From Augochlora pura (taxonomy: Eukaryota > Arthropoda > Insecta > Hymenoptera > Halictidae), in NCBI RefSeq assembly GCF_028453695.1, contig NC_135780.1, positions 4,092,001 through 4,156,000 on the forward strand: DNA of 64,000 nt, in the 5' to 3' direction. Both the position numbers and the translations under genes were made by a program. The number at the start of each line of letters is the position of its first letter. Position 1 is the stretch's first letter. Positions 10,982-23,345 of the stretch are shown here, piece by piece. Under the pieces are notes generated by a model that was not told the DNA's origin, did not search any database, and saw only the letters and a program-made list of their open reading frames with translations.

Positions 10982-12397
10982 GTCTGCCTGGAACCGCAAT
11001 CCAGCAATTACCGGCACACCGAGGACGTAAAATCGAAGATGCTCGAAACCGGCGATCGAAGGGACACGATAACGTGGCACAAATTGCCCGAATCGCGCGT
11101 TTCGCAAATGGAGCAACAGTTTCAAGAACGAACGAGCCATCAAGCCATCGTCGACGCGATTCAGCGACGGACAGTCGCGGCCGCGTCTTGCTAAGAATTT
11201 TATAGGCGGCGTGGAATCGGGCGTCGATCGAAATCCGTCGAGCTTTCGCCGATCTTCGCGGGACGTCGAAGCGCGGAGCCGCGCGGGAAGACCAACAGCT
11301 TCGAGTAGGTGTTCGAGGATCGTAAACGTCCGTCGCGCGACTCGATAAAACCCACGGAAACGATGTGTGCACGCACCTAACGCGTAACCTGTACAAACGC
11401 TCTAGAAGGCATGCCTTGGGGCCTCCTCGGGGACCTTGGTCCCATCGCGGCGCGCGATTCGCGGGGCTCAAACGCTCCGCGGACGTACAGGGTGCGTCAC
11501 AACGCGGGGACTCGTTGTTGCGCGCTGTACACTTGATCGCGGGAACGATTACAATAAATTTTCCGGCCGGCTCGCAAGCGTAATTTACAACTCCGTGGTC
11601 AATCGGCGCTGCTGCGGACTTGTACATTTTTTCCCTATGGCTAGGCTGAATCCGACTCCGTGAATAATTTAGAAGCAATTAATAGCGAATGACGGGAAAC
11701 GTGGATCTTTATGCGAAAGAAATGTTCTCCGACTCGTTTGCCAGATGCTGGAGGTGGATCAAGATGTTCTTCCGATAATGTTGTCGATACGTCGGGGCGA
11801 ATGAAAGGATATTCTTCCGATGTCTTCGTTGTTGCATCTTTCGCGTGGTCAATTTTATTTTAAATGCGTAATAGTCTTTATATAATAAGTCTAATACTCA
11901 TTTTTTTAAAGTGATTAAATTAGATTCAAGGAATACTTCGGTATCGTTTACTATGAATAAAGCTGGAGGTAAATCACGTGGTAAATTTTGCAGCTCATCG
12001 CTTGGAGATTCAGCGATCAAAAATAAAAAGTGCAGGAATAGTAAGGGAAATATGAGTGATTCTATTTCATAGACGTTCAGCATTAAATTGAGTTAACATG
12101 TTCTCACTTAAGTTGGTTTCAAAGCATAATTACAATTAATTCATACTAGGAAGAATATTGCAAGGAAAAATATCCCTTTTCCTTGGAAAACGTGCTCGGA
12201 TTATTAAAACTGACGGATTATTTTAACAACTGTACCATGGACAATACATCCAGCAATTCCATCATTATAAAACATAAATTTACAGGTAATTCTTGCAGCC
12301 TTATTATCTATCTGTCTTTCCTAATGCAACAGCAACTTGATTTAATTTCCAAAAATTAATCAAGCGAACAATTTCCAAACTCTAAAGTGACGATAAT
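10982..12397. other. CpG island then AT-rich spacer, no gene seen
   Basis: Positions 10982-11640 are CpG-rich. The minus-strand frame at 11678-10866 is open for 270 codons there but is Arg/Ser/Ala/Cys-rich, has no recognisable motif and runs into the repeat; it is not called. Positions 11640-12397 are AT-rich and hold nothing definite. Confidence 0.55.
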
Positions 12398-12659
12398 TTA
12401 ACCCTCTTAGTGCCGGGCGAAAAAGCCAAATTTCACGGTTTTATTAGGGTTTGGAAAAAGGCTGATAAAAACGAAACGAAAAGCAATATTTACGTAATTG
12501 AAAAAGAAGTGCATTAAGGACGAAATTGAGAATGAAACAGTGACACCAATTTTTCTATATTCATTGGAAATTCCATAAATAACAAAGGTATAAGTATAAG
12601 GCAGTTTTCGCCAGTGCAGCGCGGACCGATATATCGGCCTCCGGCACTAAAAGGGTTAA
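12398..12659. mobile_element. piggyBac-type non-autonomous element (MITE), family A
   Basis: TTAA at 12398-12401 and TTAA at 12656-12659 flank a 254-base element. Its ends are inverted repeats: CCCTCTTAGTGCCGG on the left, and CCGGCACTAAAAGGG on the right, which reads CCCTTTTAGTGCCGG on the other strand. TTAA target duplication with termini of the CCC...GGG type is characteristic of the piggyBac superfamily. No transposase frame is present inside, so it would depend on an enzyme supplied elsewhere. Confidence 0.8.
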
Positions 12660-13027
12660 ACCTGTGATAATTATGAATGTTTGTCACAGTTAGTACAGTA
12701 TACCGACGTCGTCCACGAAGGGGCAAGTGGCAATTTCCCTGGCGGATTCAGCGCAAAGATGGCGCCCGGGCGCAGGTCCGAACTTCCAGAAAAATCGTCC
12801 GGTATCGTTCCCGCGGGGGGTTACTACCGGTTGAAAGCTAAATAAACAATCGGGCCGGAGGGCCGGCCGCGGAGCAGACAGGGCCTAGCGGAGGACCAGG
12901 ACCGTAATTATTTCGGTTTCGACCGGCAGCTACCTCGGTCCCTGGCGGCGCGCAGTTCGAGGCGATAATTCCACGGCTCGCGTCCGCTCGATCCGTTATG
13001 CTGGAGGCAAAAGGAGCAAGGTATCGC

Positions 13028-13075
13028 GGGGAGAAAGAGAGAAAGAGAGAGGAAGAGAAAGAGAGAAAGAGAGAA

Positions 13076-13114
<39 letters not shown>

Positions 13115-13128
13115 GAAAGAGAAGGGAG
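13028..13128. repeat. GA-rich polypurine microsatellite
   Basis: About 100 bases of uninterrupted purines on the plus strand, made of GAAA, GAGA and GGAA units. It produces spurious Arg/Glu or Ser/Leu-Phe repeat frames. Confidence 0.9.
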
Positions 13129-13929
13129 CGAGAAGAAGACTCGCGTTCCCGGCACGCAAAGCGTTTTACTTATATACGGTTGTTACGTCGACACCTTTCG
13201 GGGACGAGAAGGGAGCTGCCGGGTGGTTGTCGTGGCGAGCTTGCGAGGGGAAAAAGGGCGAGGAAAAGGAACGCGACCGCATCGCGCCGGCGCGGAGGGG
13301 CGCGGAGGGGCGAGGAGAGGCAGCGGCTAGGTGAATGATTGCCCGGATCGGTGATAAAGTCATCGCCTTTAGCACCGGCGTAAGATGATACATCGGCGGA
13401 CGATGCTGCGAGGAGATTGTCCCGCGCGGTCGAACAGACTCGCGCGCCGACCGGCCAAGATACGGACGGGCACACACCAAGCGAGATGCGAAATCCTCGC
13501 CGCGAAAGCGAAGAAAAAACGGGAGACCAGAGACTATATCCTCGTTCCGGTCGGTATGGGTGCCTGCCTTCAGAATTTCAGATATTAAGGCTGATACCGC
13601 GAGCCCGCTAAAATATCACGCTTCTGACCCGCCGCGATCCGAGGGGAATCCCTTTTTCACCTACACGCTCGCTCGCTCGCTCGCTCTCATCGCCTGCTCT
13701 CTCGCTCGTGCCGCGCCGGGACGCGGCGTCCTCTCTGCGGTCAGCGGGATCGTCTAGCTCGGGGATCGTCCACCGAGATTAACTTCTAAACGAGTTAATC
13801 CGCGCCGACGGCTCCTCCTCAGTCCGAAACCCCCTCCCCCCACCCACCCCCGATTTCCTACGTCTATTTCGATTTTCTTATCATTATCCATGGGGCTCGT
13901 TCTTTCGCGAGGATCTTCGCCCGAACAAT

Positions 13930-14240
13930 TTTAGACGAAGGTTTTCCTTCAAAGATTTTTGCTGAAAGATTTTTTATCAAAAATTGATGGCCAGAGATTT
14001 TTGTCAAAGATTAAAGGTTGAATATAGTTGGTCAACGATTAATCAAGGATTCCTCGTCAAAGACTCTTTATTGATGATTGTTGGTTAGAGATAGTTGATT
14101 AAAGATTGCCGATTAAAGATCGCTGATCCATGATTACGTGCCAGAGATTTTTGATGAAAGATCTCTGGCTAAAGATTATTTGTTGATGTTTAATCAGCGA
14201 TTTTTCGTCAGCGTCTTTTGATAAAAAATTCTTTATCAAT
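13930..14240. repeat. Degenerate short-period repeat
   Basis: Variants of GATTAAAGATT and AGATTTTTGATGAAAG recur about every 12-16 bases through this stretch. Divergence between units is high, so copy number is not well defined. Confidence 0.6.
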
Positions 14241-15029
14241 CAATGCTACTGCTTCTAGTGTCTAAAAAAGCATATAATTTCTTATTATATAAATCTGCGA
14301 TCTTTACACTGCACACTTGGAAAATTGCAATGAACACACGGAACCTTCTGAAACAAAAATCGTGCCCAATTCAACGGCAACAAAATTTCTAACGCGCTGC
14401 AAAAGCATCCAATTGAGCAAGAACTCTCGTTCGCACATTCCGCGTGGCTTTTTTTTCCACGCGCCAGAAGAATTGCAGGAAACGTGCAAAGAACGTCGCG
14501 GAACGAAAGTTCGATATCCCGGTCGTAAATTATAGGAAGCTTCGGGGAGAGACACGTTCCCGAGTTCCCAGGTAATCCCCGCGCGTAGCAGATGAAATTC
14601 AACGGTGGACGTCGGTGTCGAAGTATACAAATATCTGCAATGTTTGTCGATCCAACTGATTACACGGGCGACGATACCGCGTTGGCGGCGCCGCGGAATA
14701 TCATCTCGGACTATTTCGCGGCCGAGGAACGCGCATTCCGTTATTATTCGCTAACAGACTTTTTCTTTGCCTACTCGCGCGCCATATACGACGGCTCGTA
14801 TTTTCAGAAATTTCGCTGTCCGGCGATGCTCTATTGGGAACGTCGCATTCGTGTGCAAATTAACGCGAGCCTGCGTAAGTCGGGATCGGTTTCTTGGGAA
14901 ATCGCGACGCTCTGGCAACGATGTTAAACGTGAGAATTGGTAATTTTCTTGGAGCATAGTTTTCAGAATTAAATTAATATAGTAATATAGTAATTTACTA
15001 ATTTCTGTAATATATTCTGTAAACATTTT

Positions 15030-15500
15030 CCTTATGATTAAAAATGTAGATCGAGTGCAGTCATTTTAGATCTCCACATCTTCTTTATTATTAAAAATGA
15101 AGACATAGTGTATTCAATTTTGATCTCGAAATTTTTCTTATAATTACAAAAGAATTTCTGCAATTTCTCCACATATTACTTACAATTAAAAATAAAGTCA
15201 CAGTGCTCCAATTTCGAATCTATATATGTATTTACAATCAAAGAAAAGATTGAGTATGCAATTTTGGACGTCTACATTCTCCTTATAATTAAAAAAGAAC
15301 CTTGTGTGCTTCAATTTTGATCTCCAAATTTTTCTTATAATTAAAAAAAGGACTACAGTAATTTCGTAACAGCGCATTTTTCTTATAATCAAAAATGAAG
15401 CTCAGCAATTTCGTAGCACTAGGTATTTCTTCTAATTAGAAGACGGATATTTCTTCTAATTAGAAGACGGATATTTCTTCTAATTAGAAGACGGAGTGCT
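15030..15500. repeat. Degenerate minisatellite ending in three perfect 24-bp copies
   Basis: Units of roughly 55-75 bases with TTCTTATAATTAAAAA and CAATTTTGATCTCCA recur with drift from about 15030. At 15424, 15448 and 15472 a 24-base unit containing TTCTTCTAATTAGAAGACGG is repeated three times without visible change, which suggests recent expansion at that end. Confidence 0.8.
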
Positions 15501-16660
15501 CCAATTTCAGATCTCGGTATTGGTCACATAATTAAATATTACGAGCATTATTAAAACTGTTACGATAATCGAAAGAGCAGAGACAACGGGAAATGTTAAT
15601 CGATGATCGAATTAGCAATTACGTGGCGTATAATAGCCGTTATCGTAGCGTGTTTTTCGCGCTCGCAGAACGAGTCCCACGCGTCCCTCTAAATTTGGAT
15701 CTCTCCACCTCCCGCCGCCGACTGTCTCTTTCACTTCCTATTTTTCTTCGGCCGTCTCACCTCCTTTCGCTCGGTCCCCCCGTACGCGCGCGCGGATCCC
15801 GAAGGCGTATAGGACCACTGGCGGAATCAGCGAAAAACCTGATTTACAAAAATCCAGCTGGACCGGTTTCGCGCGCGGCTCTATCGCGGTTTCATTCGGT
15901 CCGATCGTGTTTTATCGAACCCTCTCCTCCCGTTTTTTTTATTTTTTTAATTCCCCAACTCCCCCCCCTTGCCGCACCATCGCCGACACCTATTATTCGC
16001 GTGTTTTTCACACTCCGTTTAGCGGCTCTTACGATCGGCAGTCACGAGAGAAAAACGTAAATACTACCGGTGGCGCCAGAGTCCTCCCACTTTTAATTTC
16101 CGACGCTACACGGCGAAATGATAGGTTGCCCGATCACAGGCCTCGCTACTCAGCTTCGGAATTATCAATACACCGACTTTTTAAATCGCCGTTACACCCG
16201 TTTCTCACGGAGAAAAAATATGAAACAGATTGCCGCGAAGATCTCGGCGCGGTCCCCGTTGCTTCAGCCGTCTACGGAAACGCGGCGGGAAATTTTTAAT
16301 CGACGCTTACTCGTCGTTATTATTATTAACGTTATTACTATATTTGCAATTGTACAACTTGTATCTACGTATCTGCAATTTAATTAGGTTCAATTAAAAT
16401 CGATTATATTAAATTTACTTATGTGCAACGGTAAACACATATTTTTACAACGATCGAGACAAGAGAATATCTTGTTCTGTATGGCTGATTTTCAGAATCG
16501 ATCGTGAAAATCAGCAAGTCACAGGATTTGTTTTCTTTGCTGCGAGGTGTGAATTTTACGAATTAAAATTTCAGAAAATTTAGAATTTCGAATTAAATTC
16601 AATTTTCTACTACATTGTAAAATTGACTGCAACATCTCGGAGACGTGAAACACGGGATAT

Positions 16661-16717
16661 TTAACCCTTTGGGCTGGGATGCTCGCGAAAACGAGCGTCA
16701 CGCCCAAAATTCATGGC
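16661..16717 (+). mobile_element. Solitary piggyBac-type end (TTAA-CCC)
   Basis: TTAA at 16661 is followed by CCCTTTGGGCTGGGATGCTC. The next bases form a small imperfect fold-back (GGGC...GCTCG, CGAGC...GCCC) up to about 16705. No matching right end was found within several hundred bases. It may be a truncated element or a chance match. Confidence 0.3.
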
Positions 16718-16758
16718 GTCATTAATACATAGTCAGTGAACAGTCAGCTTCCATTCGG

Positions 16759-16795
16759 CCGCCAGGATCCTTTTGTAGCAAAAGGATCCTGACGG
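16759..16795. repeat. Near-perfect inverted repeat (hairpin)
   Basis: Arms of 13 bases, CAGGATCCTTTTG and CAAAAGGATCCTG (16763-16775 and 16779-16791), are perfectly complementary around a three-base loop TAG. After one mismatch, CCG and CGG pair outside them. It sits just before a GA-rich tract. A transcript would fold into a stable stem, but the stem is too short for a typical microRNA precursor. Confidence 0.85.
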
Positions 16796-16801
16796 AGTCG
16801 C

Positions 16802-16890
16802 GAGAGAGGAAGAGAGACGAAAGAGAGAACGAGAGAGGGTGTGAGAGAAAGAGAGAACGAGAGAGGGAGAGAGAGGGGGGAAAGAGTGAG
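16802..16890. repeat. GA-rich microsatellite
   Basis: Imperfect GAGA/GAAC repeats of almost pure purine on the plus strand, directly after the hairpin. It creates a spurious Ser/Leu-rich frame on the other strand. Confidence 0.85.
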
Positions 16891-19503
16891 CGGGGCTTAA
16901 AGACTTCCTCACCGCCGCGGACAGGGAGAGAACGTTCTCAAGATTCGAGATAAAGGGAGATCGTTTTACCCGCGGACATTCGTTTAATCTGTCTTCGAGG
17001 TGTTGGACCGTGATCAATGGCGTGGCGCTGGTACATCCGTAATCGGGTTTTCACGAATAGACGGCGACGATCCTTCCCAGTTGGACCGCTCGATTATCCT
17101 TTCCGATGAACAGGGGTCGGCAAGCGATTGATACCGTCGTTTGTTCCATCCCCTAATGACGATTAGGGTCTGTTTCTTCGACTTTGCAAAAACTCGCACG
17201 CTTTCTTATCTTCCTTTTGTTACAATCGGTACTGCTGATTTTATTTAGAATTTTCAAGCCTTTGCGTTACGATTTATTTCCTAGCTACGATGACCAACGC
17301 TTCTTAATCATTTTACTTGATAGGATGTGGTAGTATTTGTTTCTTTCATGTTGCAATTTTTTAGGAATTTTTGTTTATGATTAACTTTTGTTTCGATTTA
17401 GGAGAAATGAATAATTTGACGTTGTTTCATAGAATATTGTATCGATTTTTGTTTCGATTTAGGAGAAATGAATATTTTATATTGCTTTATAGAATACTGT
17501 TATTTTTTAATTATTTTTGGAGACACTATTTCTTTTCTTGTCCGAGTTGAAAGCAGCGTTTAAAATGGAGATTATATTTGAATGCAATAGTGATATTCTT
17601 TGAGTTAGAATAAGATAAATTTTTGTAAATTATTCTTAGGTTAAAGTCGAATTATTGCCTCTGTGCTAAAGCTTGCCCAAAGTGCTACGTTAAATCATGT
17701 TAAGTTTAGTGAATGTAGCATCATTTTTGCACTCAAATAAAATGAGTACGTCTGTGTTAAATATTAAATTGAACGATATTATTCTGGCGTTAATAAACAA
17801 AGTAAAAGCAAGAAGCTAAAGACAATTGTCCAGGAGGAATTCTCAAATACAATTCATATCAATCTCTAGTATACATCAGACTTTACATAATTAACCAGCC
17901 TTGTCACTAAACCTACTGTCTCCATCTAAATAACCAATTCAGCAATGTTTCCTTAAAAATTGTTAAGATTACAAGGACCTCATCATAGAAAATAATTTCA
18001 TAAATTTCTCATCTGAAGCGACATTAATAATACAAATAGCAAAAGTATCCAAACAAATTCAGTCTCATCATTTTTATAAAATAACATACGTCAATCGCTT
18101 CTACTAATATCTAAGTTTCGTGTTAACTCTAAATTCGTATAAATAAAATCAATTGTGCCCAATTGACCGTACTTGATTTCGAGTTCGTATAAATGCACAA
18201 GTGAAAAATTCGATGAAATTCAGGCCAAATTCAGACTATTGAAAGAGAGTTCAAGAGAGTTGAAATGATCGAATTTCAACAAATTCTGGTACCGACGAGA
18301 TTTCGAACCCGAATCCAGGTTTCAGGATTTTCGAGTTAGGTGCTCGCGTTCGAATCGATTCGGGTGAGAAAAATCGAAACCCGTGAACCAGTTAGACATC
18401 CCGAACTCCATTGCCGTGGCACGGCCATACAATCCGCGAATCACGTCCGCTAGATTCGTATTCAGCAGCCGTACGCACAGTGTCACGTCGCGCATGTGTG
18501 CACGGGCGCAGCGCTAGAATACCCATCGACCAATCGGGCCCCGTGATAACGCCCACACACCAATCGGAAACCCGCAGAACGCCCACTGATTAGATACTAG
18601 GGAAATCTCGCTGGTCGTACAGGAAGAGAAATCGATGCCGAAATGGTCGACACCTGCTCCGCGGTTTTCGAATTTCTATTAGACACCTCGGTTCTCTCTC
18701 GCTTACACCTATATCCCCTCGATTACGCACTAGCGCGAATTGAAATCAATGATCGAGATCGCGTAGAAATGGAATAGCTGCTGGTACGTGGATCGCAACA
18801 AAGCTGGAGCGAGATCGTTAGGATCTCGAGATGATTGCTGGAAGGCAATGTTCGCGTTTTCCTACATTGCACAGTCTCGCAATTGTTATCGTTTTGACTT
18901 GTGCTGTGACTAAAAAGATTTTATGCTAAACTAATAAAGATGTTAGGAGAATTTGTGGCTAGTATTATACATTATTTCTAACTTAGTAAAAGTATCAAAA
19001 GGGGAAAGAGATATTTTCTTTTGACATACGTTTCTTACAGCTGAGTGAGAGCATTTTTATTTCGCATAAAAATTGAATAGATTTATGAATATATTCAGAT
19101 CAAGAATATATTCTGAAGGCATTGCACGGCTGCGTTTATTGTTACTCCATCGAAAGGATTTATCACGTGCTAAATGCAAAATGCGATTGTCCACTATATC
19201 CTGCAGGTTTGGAGTCTGTCTACTCATGACATCAACATGATTCTACAAAGCAACCTATGCTCAAAAGTGACAGGATCTTATACTACCACCATTCTACCAA
19301 TCAGTCCTCAAATTGAACCGCTGATCCACGATTAAAATACATTGCGAAGCTTCGAACAGATCGTCAAGCTTTTCACTGCTCCCAGAATCAACCCTCGTCA
19401 ATTAATCGAGCAGTAAACCCGATCTCTATCATCGTCGATCGAACCCAAATCTATACCGGATAGAATACACAAATACCGAAAAGAGCTCTTAATAGATACT
19501 TAC
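16891..19503. other. Mixed AT-rich and CpG-rich spacer, no gene seen
   Basis: The CpG-rich part of the 16.6-17.2 kb island is followed by AT-rich DNA to 18270. A 61-base tandem duplication (17385-17506) contains TTTCGATTTAGGAGAAATGAAT. A second island lies at about 18270-18880, then AT-rich DNA up to the candidate exon at 19504. Confidence 0.55.
17385..17506. repeat. Tandem duplication, 61 bp unit
   Basis: TTTTGTTTCGATTTAGGAGA recurs 61 bases apart, followed in both copies by AATGAATA...TTTATAGAATA-type sequence with substitutions. Confidence 0.75.
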
Positions 19504-19602
19504 AGAACCACCATAGCTGCTTCGTAGCTGCCTCAGCGAATGATCGAGAGTCCAGCGATCTTGGAACGATCCAGTGGTCCAGCTGGTCGAAGGGACACTT
19601 CA
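19504..19602 (-). other. Candidate upstream first exon, possibly of gcm
   Basis: On the minus strand a CpG-rich segment contains an arthropod initiator-like TCAGTG at about 19602-19597, followed by about 95 bases that end ATGGTGGTTCT, then a near-perfect donor GTAAGTATC at 19503. If joined to gcm at 7555 it would make a short upstream open frame that ends in TGA. If joined at 7531 it would extend Gcm by eleven residues in frame (MVVLSRVGSPT before MSATV). No TATA box and no clear downstream promoter element were seen. Assignment to gcm rests on orientation and the lack of any other gene between them. Confidence 0.35.
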
Positions 19603-22600
19603 CTGACTACAGAGAGCAAGCTCTGTCGACGAAAACCTCTTAACAAGCGGAACTCGTTCTCCTCATAGCCCGACACTAGTCTTCAACAAACTCCACTGAT
19701 CCTGGCGGTGGTAGGTCCTCGGTGATCGAGAAGCGTCTGGATCGCTCGAGGATCCTGCACGATCGTCGCCGAGGATCCTGGGACGCGTGAAGTACTGCGT
19801 GTCGATGCGTGCGACACGGAGTCGATTCGTGAACTGAGGCGCCACCACTCTGACGCGTACTAGTTCTCGGGCCAGCACGTTGCCACCACGGTGGATAGTG
19901 TCCGACGGCGTGGTTAGTCCTGGCCGGCGACGGGGAACGCCTAGGGGAGGGGCCAGGCTCGGCCAATCCGCCGTCGGAATCCGCGGAGGGTGCATAATCG
20001 CTGGCAACCCCTCTCGACCCAGGCCGAGGATCGATCACCGGCTCTATCCGCGCCGCTCCTCCTCGATGCGATACGGGGTTTGTTGCTCCTGTTACCGAAT
20101 CCCAGCTCCGACGCTCCTCGATTTCCGGTTTTTCACCGGACGACGTCGTGTCGAACCTATTCGCCATCGAACCGATTGCCAGGCACGGGGTCTGGTCGGT
20201 TCTCGTCGCGGTAAGGCATGGGGCGAGAGAGCCGCCGTCTTTTGGGCCCTCGGGGTGGCCTGTGGTGTCTTGCGGTTCTTTGGCGCGAGCTTCTCGGATG
20301 GTTCTTATCGGTTCGTAAAGAGGAGATGTATATTAAATCATGGTACTGATGTATTTTAAGGTGTTCTTCATGATAGAAGCTATAGGAATGGTTATGCGTG
20401 TTGCTTTGTGAGAATAACAAGAGTTTATTTGTATCTTCTGACGTTTTTATTTTAATGCCAGCTTGAGGGAGAAAATTCAATCGTCTCTTACGAGACAGTC
20501 TTCATAGATGCAACATTTTGGACCGACTTGGTAGATTTGTTGCTAATTTAGAGAAAGGCGAAGCCAGCTTACTATTTTCTTCGATGAGTATTGATTCATA
20601 AGGAAAATAACTAATTTCATTAAATCTAATGAAATCTAAATTGTTCCTCATACTTTAATGATTCATTTCTTTCATACTACTTCTTCGAAATATCTGAAGC
20701 ATTATTGAAATAATTATATATAAAGAGTAATTTGCGACGAGTTTATTCGAATAAAATGTTCAACTAAAAGAAATTCATTCGCGTAATTATCTTATTTTAG
20801 TATTTATTCGAATAACGTCAATTTCAAGCTTCTTTCGATCCTCTTTTATTCGAAATTCCAATTATGTTTCCTATGAAAGCATAAAATCGTCAAGTCCAGT
20901 GACCAGAGTACAAAGGGTATAGATTTTTGATTAGGTGGAAACAGCGTTAGAGACTGTACAGCTGGAGTTATCAATCCAGGGGAACCAAGGGTTGATTGTA
21001 GAGGATCCGTAGACCACTCTGAGCTCGCAATCAGCTGGTCCCGCGGCGCTCTAAGGGGGTGTCCCAGCTTGGATACTCCTACTTCCTACCTTCTCCATCC
21101 CTTTGCCGTCGATCCTAGGTACCCGCATCCAAGACAACGGCCCGTTACGCTTCGATCGAACCTGAACCCACGACGCAAACATATCTGACGAGGTGAGCGC
21201 GTCCTTCGGAATTGAGGAGCTCCTCTGATTCCCACCTAAATGCCGGATTCCGCCCGACAATGCGCCGTGCCGCGAGTTTCTGGAAATCCTGTGCCGCAGA
21301 CGCAACGATTCAGCCCGTGAAACGACCTGAAAGCAAAAATATCATCGTCCTTCACCCATCTCTCCCACCTTCGAAATCTTTGATTTTACTTAAAAATAAT
21401 TTTCTGATTTTCTAACGTAATTTATAGTAATATCTTTGCTCGCGGCAAATGTTTTTTAAATAAAATAGAATTCCAGAAAATTTTGACGCGAATGTCGGAA
21501 AAATAGAAAGATTCCACTTTTAATTGAAGAAAAAATTTTGCAGGGATTTATTACATAATATAAAAGTTTAAAATGTTTTTATCGAGGAGGTGGTTACTTA
21601 TTTATTTTTAATAGAATCAGGAGTCACTATAAACTATCTAGCACAATTTAAAATTGTTTTAAATATCAATTACAATTTGAGTTACATTATATTTGAGACG
21701 ATTATAATTATAATTGAAATGTTCACTAAAAATCCATTGTAAGGTTCAAGATTTATCGAAATTAAAATTTCTAACGTGCTCTAATGTAATGAACTCTAAT
21801 GTACATCACCCTTCTAAGAAGTTACGTAACGATTAGCGCAAACTCGTTTCGGCTATCGTCGCAACGGAATTCCACGGAAGAGCGATACGATCGTGCCCAA
21901 TTACCATAGAATTAGTAAAGTAGATTAACCGGACACCCAGCTACCAGAATGGCCGAGTCAATTTGATGAACCGTCGGTCCGTTGATCGCGATACGATCTA
22001 CGAGTCTTGTTCCCAAATTCACGCTGCATTCTCGTCGCCGCGACGCGACGCGACGAGACGCGACGCCTGTCCTCGCCGCGGCGACGACGCGTTTCCGCAA
22101 GAGCGGTTCAACCGCACGTGCGATTCCGTGGTTCCGGACCCGGCACGTGCGTCTCCCTGATAACTGTACCGTCACTTCCTACCACGTGTTCACAGGTGTG
22201 CGAGCCTAAATTAAACATTAAGCATCATTAAGGGGGTGGGATTCCCGGGCTGCGGAGACGCGGAACGGTATCGTTTTCGGAAGACGGGAGGAGAGCGAAC
22301 ATCAAAGTGTCGGGCGCTGCTCGAACTTACCCCTAATTCTCTCACGGGATCCTTTAAATGCCGCCGAGGGAGGGTTCGCCGGTGTCAAGGGTTGGATCCG
22401 GTAGGGGGGCGACGGATAATTAGGGAATTTAATCGCCAACTTCGCGGAACGTCTTGCGTCGCGACGAAACTTGCAACTCGAATATATAGTTAGTTTTTAT
22501 TACAAAACTGACGAAACTGCGAAGATTATTCGATAGAATTACATTTCTTAGTTCGACTATTATACAATACATGCAACAACCTAATACAATAAAAAGTGCG

Positions 22601-23186
22601 AGAAGTGTAATAAATTCAGTCCTATCTTAATTAGAAATAGACTTAGCTTTAATTTTAAATCGGCCCACATAAATGCTACATAAATTAGAAAAGCGCATGT
22701 AGCATTAATTTTCTGGAAAAGCCGAATTGTTTGCTAGAAGACAATAATAATAATAATAATATTACAATATATACATCAAATTTTGCTATAATTATGACAA
22801 GCTCCAAAGTGGAAAAATGAATTCATGAGAATTCTATATCAAATTGATGAACAATGAATTTGCTGAGAATTCTATATTAAACTTCATAAGAATGAATTCC
22901 AAGTTGCTTTCGGGTAGAGTACAGTGTCGCAAGCAAATGGCGGCGTTCGCCAAGCGAGGAGAGAGCGTCGTCGCCAGCCAAATTAGCCATCGGCAGGCGG
23001 ATGGGAAAGTTCCGTGTCCGAAAATGGCCGTCGCGCGGAAAACAGTGAGAAGAAAAACGAGCATCGCGAGAGGGTTCCGCTGAGAGCGGAACGAAGCGGA
23101 GCGGATCGAGAGGACGAAAAGAGAAACGCTCGGTCGCGGGGGGGAGTGGAAGGTGGCAGCGCGGAGGCGGAGGTATTATACAGGAG

Positions 23187-23189
<3 letters not shown>

Positions 23190-23234
<45 letters not shown>
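23190..23234. repeat. (GA)n microsatellite
   Basis: About 22 near-perfect GA units on the plus strand. Confidence 0.95.
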
Positions 23235-23316
23235 ATCGGGAGAGGGTGGAGAGAAGGCAGAGTTCGGGTCTGTTTAAACACAGAGGGTGTGCAATCAGGA
23301 GTGTTTGCCGGGGCCG

Positions 23317-23345
23317 CGAGCGAGCGAGCGAGCGAGCGAGCGAGC
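23317..23345. repeat. (CGAG)n microsatellite
   Basis: Seven consecutive CGAG units, followed by one degraded unit (CAAG). It lies less than 100 bases from the GA repeat. Confidence 0.95.

Larger units (their letters stand above)
12660..16660. other. CpG-rich islands with low-complexity tracts, no gene called
   Basis: Islands lie at about 12660-13870, 14300-14930 and 15590-16320, separated by AT-rich DNA. Tracts: GA-rich 13028-13128; CGCT repeat 13666-13686; degenerate AAAGATT-type repeats 13930-14240; minisatellite 15030-15500. A plus-strand frame at 14592-14874 ends at a GTAAGT donor-like site but encodes nothing recognisable. Other frames in the islands are shadows of high GC. Confidence 0.55.

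Noticed and set aside
10866..11678. 270-codon minus-strand open frame
   Set aside because: Its composition is Arg/Ser/Ala/Cys-rich, as random GC-rich DNA gives; it has no motif and it crosses the tandem duplication.
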